Positions 1 through 6,134 of a stretch of 23,508 nucleotides of DNA are shown one piece after another. Below the pieces are notes generated by a model. It saw nothing but the letters and a program-made list of their open reading frames with translations. It was not told where the DNA came from and did not search any database. Source of the stretch: a virus. Made by a program: the position numbers and the translations under genes. The DNA is taken from positions 1-23,508 of the IMG/VR virus record IMGVR_UViG_3300014492_000032; one strand, given 5' to 3'. Numbering within the stretch: position 1 is the stretch's first letter; every line of letters starts with the position of its first letter.

Positions 1-2174
1 CGTACGTTGTAGATTTAACCCCCACGGTCACTAGTCTCACAAATGGGCTCCCCCTGCAGTTTACGCCCCTTAATACAAACGCGACCGCGAATCCCACGGT
101 GCAAGTTAACGCCGTTTCGCCAACCGCGATTCTTTTAGCCAACGGTCAACCCGTAGCACCCGGCGATCTCAACACAGCATCGCTCGCATCGATGGTATAT
201 GCGGCAGGGCTCGGCGGGTTCATATTGCTAAACCCGTACGTATCGTTTGTGTCTGGGTATGACGTACAGCAGCAGAAATTTACTTACGCGATCGACAGCA
301 GCGGTTCAGCGAATGCGATCGTTTTAGCGTTAGCTCCCCCGATCGTATCCAATGGTGTGGTTAACGTTACATTCCAATGTGCGAATACTAATACCGGTGC
401 AACCACGATCGATGTAGGATTTGGCGCAATCCCACTTGTAACCAACACGGGTGCGCTTGTAGGTGGCGAATTACTGACAGGTGGTACTTACAGTGCTTGT
501 TATAATGCTGCGGTTAATAGCTACGTATTGTTTAATTCGTCTTTAAGCGGTGGCGGGGGTGGTGTTACTGCCGCACAGATACAGGGTAATGCCTTTACGT
601 CGGCGGTAGATACCGGCGTTACTAACGCGTATGTGGTTAGTCTTACCCCGCCGTTAGGTTCCTATAGTAATTTTGCATCATTCTGGTTCACCACGCCGAA
701 TACCAGTTCTGGAAATTGTACGATAAATGTTAATAGTCTCGGGGTAACCGACTTACTTGACACGTTAGGTCATCAATTACCACCCGGTGCTATCGTAGCG
801 GGCGTTCCATATCAGGTGATCGTCTACGCAGGCGTTTGTACGGTCGTTAACCCTTCCCCAGTTGCGATCGCCTTCGGCGCGTATAGCAATTCGACCACTA
901 CGCTGGCCGCTTCGAGTTTTACAAAAGTACAGTTTCAGATTAAAGAATTCGACATGGGGGATAACTACGACAACGTAACAAACTATCGTTTTGTCGCACC
1001 GCTCAATGGGATTTACCATTTCGATTCTTTGGTCACCGTGAATGACGCGAACGTTGTGACAACGTCGATGTATAATGTAAGCCTCTACATTAATGGCTCA
1101 GAGTATAAGCAAGGCAATCAAGGTACGATATATAATGGCGCATCTAGCACAAGTAACATATCGGTAGACGTCCAATTATCCGGTGGCGACTATGTGGAAA
1201 TCTATTGTCAAAACAATAATTCTGTTACCACCGTTGGAACAGATGCTACCCAGATCACGACATGGTTTAGTGGCTACTATATCGGCAATGGTGGTTCGGT
1301 CGCGGGAGCAACGCCTCAGCAAGTGCAACAGCAGTCGTTTACCTCTACGCCCGATGTTGGTGTGGCCGACGCCTACGTTTTAGATTTTTCTCCGGCCGTT
1401 ACAGCGTTTACTGACAATTTCCTGTTTATGTTTTCGCCGGCCAACAGCAATGCTACGACGACACCAACCGTAAAGTTTAATTCGTTATCGACCGTAACAA
1501 TTGTTAAGGCAGGCGGCGCAGTTGCGGTGGGCGATATAGTCGCGGGTAAAAACGCCATATGCCTATACTCATTAGCTAACAACAATGTTGAGCTCATTAA
1601 CCCGCAAGGCGTCGCGGGTGCACCCACGCCCGTGATTGATCCGAATTATTTAGCGACGTATTTCTATCCAGTCGCAACGCCAGCGATCAACGCATCGAAT
1701 ACGATAACGAAGAATCACATATATTTTACGTACATCGGGTATGTGGCACAGAGTGTTACGATTAATTATGTAACGTTTAATTGTGCGTCCGGCGCATCGT
1801 GGTCGGGAGGAAGCATCGACGTGGGGTTATGCTCTTCCTCACAAGCGCCCAATAGCGCAGGAGGATCGCCAACGCTTACACTATTGGCAAGTGAGCGTAT
1901 CTCATCGCTCGGGGGTGGTGTGAATCACAACAGTACTCCTTTAGGGTATACCGTTGCGGCGGGTACGTATTTATGGGCAGCTTGTAGCGGTTCCGCTGCA
2001 GTGACGGGGAATGCTTCAATGCAGCCCCTGACAATTGATCCGCAGTCCTTGAGCACCGCTCAATTTTCGGGAGATTTCTTATCGTCGGGTGCAACATCGT
2101 GGGCGACTTCCGTCATTTTCCCGACCACTAATTCCACGGCGGTTGTATGCCCCTACATGACCATTAACACTTAG
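1..2174 (+). CDS. Tail fibre protein with repeat modules and a C1q-like domain, 5' end cut by window edge
   Basis: The frame is open from nucleotide 3, so the gene starts outside the window. The GTG at 99 is internal, because the residues before it (YVVDLTPTVTSL) already belong to a repeat unit. A module of about 95 residues occurs four times (about nt 3-245, 258-543, 564-863, 1305-1608). Each has a core like AYVVSLTPPL, then a phrase of the type TPNTSSGNCTINVNSLG, then G-DIVAG. Units of this kind are common in phage tail fibres. A glycine linker lies at about 546-563. At about 861-1286 is a beta-rich segment with the phrase GIYHF, resembling a C1q/TNF-like trimeric head. The Ser/Gly-rich C-terminus after 1610 has no family I recognise and could be the receptor-binding tip. 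Expected role: host adsorption at the baseplate. The fibre class is likely; the domain assignments are inferred by eye. Confidence 0.75.
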   Translation, partial: YVVDLTPTVTSLTNGLPLQFTPLNTNATANPTVQVNAVSPTAILLANGQPVAPGDLNTASLASMVYAAGLGGFILLNPYVSFVSGYDVQQQKFTYAIDSSGSANAIVLALAPPIVSNGVVNVTFQCANTNTGATTIDVGFGAIPLVTNTGALVGGELLTGGTYSACYNAAVNSYVLFNSSLSGGGGGVTAAQIQGNAFTSAVDTGVTNAYVVSLTPPLGSYSNFASFWFTTPNTSSGNCTINVNSLGVTDLLDTLGHQLPPGAIVAGVPYQVIVYAGVCTVVNPSPVAIAFGAYSNSTTTLAASSFTKVQFQIKEFDMGDNYDNVTNYRFVAPLNGIYHFDSLVTVNDANVVTTSMYNVSLYINGSEYKQGNQGTIYNGASSTSNISVDVQLSGGDYVEIYCQNNNSVTTVGTDATQITTWFSGYYIGNGGSVAGATPQQVQQQSFTSTPDVGVADAYVLDFSPAVTAFTDNFLFMFSPANSNATTTPTVKFNSLSTVTIVKAGGAVAVGDIVAGKNAICLYSLANNNVELINPQGVAGAPTPVIDPNYLATYFYPVATPAINASNTITKNHIYFTYIGYVAQSVTINYVTFNCASGASWSGGSIDVGLCSSSQAPNSAGGSPTLTLLASERISSLGGGVNHNSTPLGYTVAAGTYLWAACSGSAAVTGNASMQPLTIDPQSLSTAQFSGDFLSSGATSWATSVIFPTTNSTAVVCPYMTINT
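3..1608 (+). repeat. Four protein-level fibre repeat units, interrupted by the C1q-like domain
   Basis: Units at about 3-245, 258-543, 564-863 and 1305-1608 share the pattern AY-V-L-P, then F-F--N, then NS/NA-L, then G-I-AG, and end in NP. The DNA has diverged and similarity is visible only in the protein. The fourth unit is separated from the third by the C1q-like segment. Confidence 0.6.
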
Positions 2175-2178
2175 GGCA

Positions 2179-2208
2179 TTGAAAAACGCGGCCGCACTGT
2201 AGTATAGT
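2179..2208 (+). promoter_or_regulatory. Sigma70-like promoter ahead of the coiled-coil and terminase genes
   Basis: A -35 box TTGAAA (2179-2184) and a -10 box TATAGT (2203-2208) are separated by 18 bp. They lie in the 67-bp gap after the fibre stop codon. The boxes are close to consensus and this is one of only two real gaps in the window. It could start transcription of the head genes. It is a consensus match only. Confidence 0.5.
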
Positions 2209-2215
2209 GACGGCC
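2190..2215 (+). other. Hairpin overlapping the -10 box
   Basis: GGCCGCACT (2190-2198) can pair with AGTG-A-CGGCC (2206-2215), giving 5+4 bp with one bulged A and a 7-nt loop. No T-run follows, so it is not a standard intrinsic terminator. It would form in read-through mRNA from the fibre gene. A transcript starting at the promoter here would contain only part of it. Confidence 0.4.
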
Positions 2216-2241
2216 TCGTAACCAACACAGGACGACATGTC

Positions 2242-2499
2242 ATGACCGCTCCAATCGATCCGAAAGATAGCCAGATACAACAGATGGGTGCCGCGTTAAC
2301 TCAGCAAGGCGCACGTATTCAGGCGTACACACAGGCATTGCAAGAAGCGACCGCGAAAGCCGTCGAATTGCAATCGCAAATCAACATGGGCAATAACCAG
2401 TTGCAAGCGTTGAATGGTCGTTTAGCGCAGATGGAGAAACAGCTAACTGATGCAAATGCGAAGATCGCCGAGTTAACCCCACCACCCGCTAAGTCGTAA
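2242..2499 (+). CDS. Small coiled-coil protein of unknown function
   Basis: This 85-residue protein is nearly all predicted coiled coil. Gln/Leu/Ala-rich heptads run from about residue 10 to 78 (for example LNGRLAQMEKQLTDANAKI), followed by a short Pro-rich tail. It has no signal peptide or membrane segment. An AGGA lies upstream of the ATG, and a promoter lies at 2179-2208. It ends 3 nt before the terminase gene. It sits where many phages have the terminase small subunit, but I see no DNA-binding helix-turn-helix, so I do not call it that. A fibre-associated or packaging accessory role is possible. I do not recognise the family. Confidence 0.6.
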   Translation: MTAPIDPKDSQIQQMGAALTQQGARIQAYTQALQEATAKAVELQSQINMGNNQLQALNGRLAQMEKQLTDANAKIAELTPPPAKS

Positions 2500-2502
2500 T
2501 GC

Positions 2503-4125
2503 ATGCCGCTTCCATTTGCGTTTGATTGGAAGCATCCGGATTATGTCGCAGTATTTCACCACCGTGCGGAAACACTGCGACGGATTCGGGCAGATCCCGA
2601 TTGTGTACCACTCCTGCGCACCTACTATAAAACGCACATCGCTGATTTTATCGACGATTGGGGAACGACTTACGATCCCCGTAACGTTGCGCGCGGGCTC
2701 CCGTCGCTCATGCCGTTTATTTTGTTTCCTAAGCAGCGCGAATGGATCGAGTTTTTCCTGAAGTGCTGGCGCGAGAATCGTCCGGGCTTAACAGATAAAT
2801 CACGCGAGATGGGTATGTCGTGGCTAACAATGGCCGTCGCTTCGTCAATTTGTGCGCTATATGATGGCGTCGAGGTGGGCGTTGGTTCGCGCAAAGAGGA
2901 ATACGTCGATCACCGCGGCGACCCGAAATCGTTATTTTGGAAGGCGCGAAAATACGTCTCGAATCTCCCCGCAGAGTTTCGCGGAACATGGGACGAGCGT
3001 AAGCATTCGCCGTACATGCGTATCGAATTCCCAGACACTCAATCGATAATCACAGGGGAGGCGGGCGACAATATCGGCCGTGGTGCGCGTGCAGCTTTCT
3101 ACTTCGTTGACGAAGCCGCTTGGCTACCACGTCCAGAACTCGTAGAGGCGTCGCTCGCCGAAACAACGAACTGCAGGCAGGACATAAGCACACCGCACGG
3201 CATGAACAACCCTTTCGCGCGTAAGCGCCACGGCGGTCGTATCGATGTGTTCACATTTCACTGGCGGGACGATCCGCGCAAGGATCAAGCGTGGTACGAA
3301 AAGAAATGTTTCGACATTGACGACCCCGTTGTAATTGCTCAAGAAATAGACCTCGACTATAATGCATCACAGGAAGGCGTTTTAATCCCAGCGATGTGGA
3401 TTCAGGCGGCCATCGATGCCCACGTAAAGCTAGGTATCACCCCCACCGGGGCGCGTAAGGCCGCGTATGATGTGGCAGACGAAGGCAAAGATAAAAACGC
3501 ACTCGCAGGACGTCTGGGCGTTGTGGTGGAGTATTTAGAAGAATGGAGCGGCAAAGATGGTGATCTTCTCGAAAGTACGGAGCGTGTTTTTCGCATGTGC
3601 GATGTGCTGGGCTATCACGATGTGGATTATGACGCGGACGGATTGGGTGCCGGAGTCCGAGGCGATGCACGACACATAAACACTATCCGGAAGGGACGGG
3701 GTGTCCATACGATCAAGTTTAACCCGTTTCATGGTTCAGGCAGTGTGACTAACCCCTTGCACAATCCGTTTCGGTTAGATGGTGAGTTTAAGGACGGGGA
3801 GAAAGGCCGCACGAACGAAGACTATTATGAAAATTACAACTCACAATCATGGTTCGCGCTACGTCGCCGCTTCATGTACACTTATCGTGCAGTCGTGAAG
3901 GGCATCGACGTTCCGCCGCAAGAAATCATTTCGCTCCCCTCCACGCTAGACGGTTTAGGTAAATTAATCGCAGAGCTCGGACAACCTGTGATTATCGAAA
4001 ACACTACAACGGGTAAGATGTTAGTTGATAAAGCGCCCAACGGCGCGAAGTCGCCAAATAAGGCCGATGCGATTAAAATAGTATTCGCACCAATCAAACA
4101 GACAAGAGGGGCATGGTCAAAATGA
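2503..4125 (+). CDS. terL: Terminase large subunit
   Basis: This is the ATPase-nuclease that cuts concatemeric DNA and pumps it through the portal. Seen in the 540 residues: a Walker A-like segment [10 protein letters not shown] (about 98-107), a Walker B segment FYFVDE (199-204), and a coupling-type motif STPHG (229-233). The RNase H-like nuclease half shows acidic residues at D323 (AAYDVADEG), D377/D379 (DVDYDADG) and D522 (NKADAIK). Length is normal for the family. The ATG is 3 nt after the previous stop with no strong SD of its own, so translational coupling is likely. The portal start overlaps its 3' end by 13 nt, as usual for a packaging pair. Confidence 0.92.
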   Translation: MPLPFAFDWKHPDYVAVFHHRAETLRRIRADPDCVPLLRTYYKTHIADFIDDWGTTYDPRNVARGLPSLMPFILFPKQREWIEFFLKCWRENRPGLTDKSREMGMSWLTMAVASSICALYDGVEVGVGSRKEEYVDHRGDPKSLFWKARKYVSNLPAEFRGTWDERKHSPYMRIEFPDTQSIITGEAGDNIGRGARAAFYFVDEAAWLPRPELVEASLAETTNCRQDISTPHGMNNPFARKRHGGRIDVFTFHWRDDPRKDQAWYEKKCFDIDDPVVIAQEIDLDYNASQEGVLIPAMWIQAAIDAHVKLGITPTGARKAAYDVADEGKDKNALAGRLGVVVEYLEEWSGKDGDLLESTERVFRMCDVLGYHDVDYDADGLGAGVRGDARHINTIRKGRGVHTIKFNPFHGSGSVTNPLHNPFRLDGEFKDGEKGRTNEDYYENYNSQSWFALRRRFMYTYRAVVKGIDVPPQEIISLPSTLDGLGKLIAELGQPVIIENTTTGKMLVDKAPNGAKSPNKADAIKIVFAPIKQTRGAWSK

Positions 4126-5618
4126 TCGAATGGATGAAGCGAATATTCAATAAACCAACAGCCGCACCCGTAGTAGCCACCCCTGTGGAACATTTACGCA
4201 GACGTTTCACGACTGACGAAATAGATTTTAAAGGCCAACAGCATAAAGCCGACGAGCTCATGCAAGCGATGATTGATAGCGGCATGAAGCCCCTGAAAGC
4301 CGCTATCAGGCCGGGCATGGCGATGGACGGAGCGTTTAACCCGATTAAATCGGCGTTTTACCCGCAAAACGCTATCCCGCAAGCGCAAATGTTATGGTAC
4401 GCCCAGCAAACGTTTATCGGATATCAGTTATGCGCGGTATTGTCACAACAGTGGTTAGTGTCAAAGTGTTGTCTAATGCCGGCACGCGATGCAGTTCGAA
4501 ACGGCTACGAAGTTACCGTTAACGACGGGAGCGACGTTAATCCCGATATGCTCGATGCGATTCGAAAGCTAGACGATGCGTATAAAATCAATCTTAACAT
4601 GATCGAATTCATCCACATGGGGCGCGTGTTCGGCATTCGCATCGCCATGTTCATGGTAAAAGTGGATAACCCGATCGACTACTACAAAAACCCGTTTAAC
4701 CCAGACGGTATAACACCCGGTAGCTACGTAGGTATTTCACAGATCGACCCCTATTGGACCACCCCCGAGCTCGATAACGAAGCGGCCGGATCACCCGGTT
4801 CGATCGATTTCTACGAGCCGACTTGGTGGCGTATCGGACAATATCGGGTACACCGTTCGCACCTCGTGATATTTCGTACCGAGGAAGTCCCTGATATTTT
4901 AAAACCGTCGTATATTTACGGTGGTATCCCGATCCCGCAGAAGATTTGCGAGCGCGTATTCGCGGCCGAGAAGATCGCGAACGAGGCGCCTATGTTGGCA
5001 CTCACCAAGCGTACGGACGTGATCAGTACTGACCTCGCACAGGCCGTAGCTAGTCAAGAGGGATTTGACGAACGGGCGGCAGAATGGATATTCCGTCGTG
5101 ACAATTACGGAATTAAAATGATTGATAGCGAATCGGAAAAGATGGAACAGTTTGACACATCCCTAGCCGATCTTGACGAAGTGATCATGACGCAATATCA
5201 GCTTGTCGCAGCGGCCGCGAACGTACCAGCCGTTAAGTTATTGGGGACACAACCGAAGGGGTTCAACAGCACTGGCGAATATGAGGAAGCGAGTTACCAC
5301 GAAGAACTGGAATCTATTCAGCGCCACGATTTAACGACGTTACTTAACCGCCATCACATGATGCTGATACGTAGTGAGATATCACCCGGTAACCCGTTCG
5401 AAGTGACGGTTTCGTGGAATTCACTTGACGCGATGACCGCAAAAGAATTAGCCGAATTAAACAAGATGAAGGCCGAAACAGATCAAGTACTATCGAACAT
5501 TGGCGCAATCGACGGACAGGACGCAAGGAACCGCGTGATCACTGATCCCGAATCCGGATATAGCGGGATCGAAGACGACGCACCAATACCGGAACAAAGC
5601 GAACAAGAGGGGGCATAA
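4113..5618 (+). CDS. Portal protein, DUF1073 family
   Basis: This 501-residue protein forms the dodecameric ring at the packaging vertex. The DUF1073-type sequence has recognisable phrases: the early [19 protein letters not shown] helix, NGYEVTV, and the conserved region [20 protein letters not shown] near residue 390. An acidic tail ([15 protein letters not shown]) ends the protein. The first ATG at 4113 follows AGAGGGG at a good distance, so I prefer it to the in-frame ATG at 4122. The family is sometimes labelled 'anti-CBASS Acb1-like N-terminal domain'. That label comes from domain naming and should not be read as function here. It follows terL directly. Confidence 0.9.
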   Translation: MVKMIEWMKRIFNKPTAAPVVATPVEHLRRRFTTDEIDFKGQQHKADELMQAMIDSGMKPLKAAIRPGMAMDGAFNPIKSAFYPQNAIPQAQMLWYAQQTFIGYQLCAVLSQQWLVSKCCLMPARDAVRNGYEVTVNDGSDVNPDMLDAIRKLDDAYKINLNMIEFIHMGRVFGIRIAMFMVKVDNPIDYYKNPFNPDGITPGSYVGISQIDPYWTTPELDNEAAGSPGSIDFYEPTWWRIGQYRVHRSHLVIFRTEEVPDILKPSYIYGGIPIPQKICERVFAAEKIANEAPMLALTKRTDVISTDLAQAVASQEGFDERAAEWIFRRDNYGIKMIDSESEKMEQFDTSLADLDEVIMTQYQLVAAAANVPAVKLLGTQPKGFNSTGEYEEASYHEELESIQRHDLTTLLNRHHMMLIRSEISPGNPFEVTVSWNSLDAMTAKELAELNKMKAETDQVLSNIGAIDGQDARNRVITDPESGYSGIEDDAPIPEQSEQEGA

Positions 5619-5622
5619 GGTA

Positions 5623-5886
5623 ATGACAGATTTTAGCGTAGCGTTAGAAGGCATTAGAAAAGGCGGGAAGTACGCAAGATTAAGTAAACCAGACGAGGTA
5701 GTGTATCTCGTCATGGGCTCTAAATTCACCGTGAATCGTCCGCCGCTCAATGCGATGTACGCACAAGGCACCGTGATCAACTATAGGCCGCATATCGATA
5801 TAAAACTGGTCGATGGGACATGTGGCGTATGGACTCCGAGTAACGAGGATATCCTAGCCGAGGATTGGATCGAGATAGTGTGGTAG
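5623..5886 (+). CDS. tad2-like: DUF2829 / Tad2-like protein (candidate Thoeris anti-defence)
   Basis: This 87-residue protein matches the DUF2829 pattern along its whole length. It has an N-terminal F--AL--I--G helix, then FTVNRPPLNAMYAQGT, then NYRPHIDIKLVDGT, then VWTPSNEDILAEDW. Family knowledge: some DUF2829 members are Tad2, an oligomeric sponge that binds the glycocyclic ADP-ribose signals made by Thoeris ThsB, and in some cases cyclic nucleotides. Seen here is the family match; anti-Thoeris activity is inference. It is placed between portal and head morphogenesis genes, with TAAGG just upstream of its ATG. The family is common in phages and many members are untested. Confidence 0.75.
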   Translation: MTDFSVALEGIRKGGKYARLSKPDEVVYLVMGSKFTVNRPPLNAMYAQGTVINYRPHIDIKLVDGTCGVWTPSNEDILAEDWIEIVW

Positions 5887-5912
5887 GAAGTTATTAACGA
5901 AAGGACACATTA

Positions 5913-6134
5913 ATGCGTAAACGGCTTAAAAGTTGCCCGTTTTGTGGTAAACGAGCGGAACTGATCGAAGACATGGATCACCACGGCGAATGGTTTGATC
6001 TGGGTTGTTCCGACGAGGAGTGTATCGTAAAAAAAGTATTTTACCGTCAACCCGTCGACCATTTAGCAGCAGCAATAGAAGCATGGAACACAAGGCCGAC
6101 CGATGCGAAAACGAATAAAACTAACGCCTCGTAA
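5913..6134 (+). CDS. lar-like: Lar-like restriction alleviation zinc-ribbon protein
   Basis: This 73-residue protein has the hallmark layout of the Lar family: SCPFCG (C8, C11), a second Cys pair C32/C37 in GCSDEEC, and the closing AAAIEAWNTR (54-61). The four Cys probably bind zinc. Lar of the Rac prophage lessens restriction by type I systems, but many small phage proteins share this fold without tested function. An SD-like AAAGGA lies upstream of the ATG. Its 3' end overlaps the head morphogenesis gene by 32 nt. It and its Tad2-like neighbour break the usual portal/Mu F gene pair. The zinc-ribbon assignment is firm; the restriction alleviation role is inferred. Confidence 0.7.
   Translation: MRKRLKSCPFCGKRAELIEDMDHHGEWFDLGCSDEECIVKKVFYRQPVDHLAAAIEAWNTRPTDAKTNKTNAS

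Noticed and set aside
99-101. GTG as the start of the fibre gene
   Set aside because: The frame is open to the window edge and the residues before it belong to the first repeat unit.
1610-2174. Diversity-generating variable region at the fibre C-terminus
   Set aside because: No reverse transcriptase, template repeat or adenine-biased pattern was seen in the window.
2190-2215. Intrinsic terminator after the fibre gene
   Set aside because: The stem is present but no T-run follows, and it overlaps a -10 box. The same holds for the stem at 11080-11101.
3882-4193. Minus-strand 103-residue ORF across the terL/portal junction
   Set aside because: It covers the ends of two well-recognised genes and contains no recognisable domain.
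4113-5618. Anti-CBASS activity for the portal, from its family label
   Set aside because: The label arises from domain naming; size, position after terL and sequence fit a portal.
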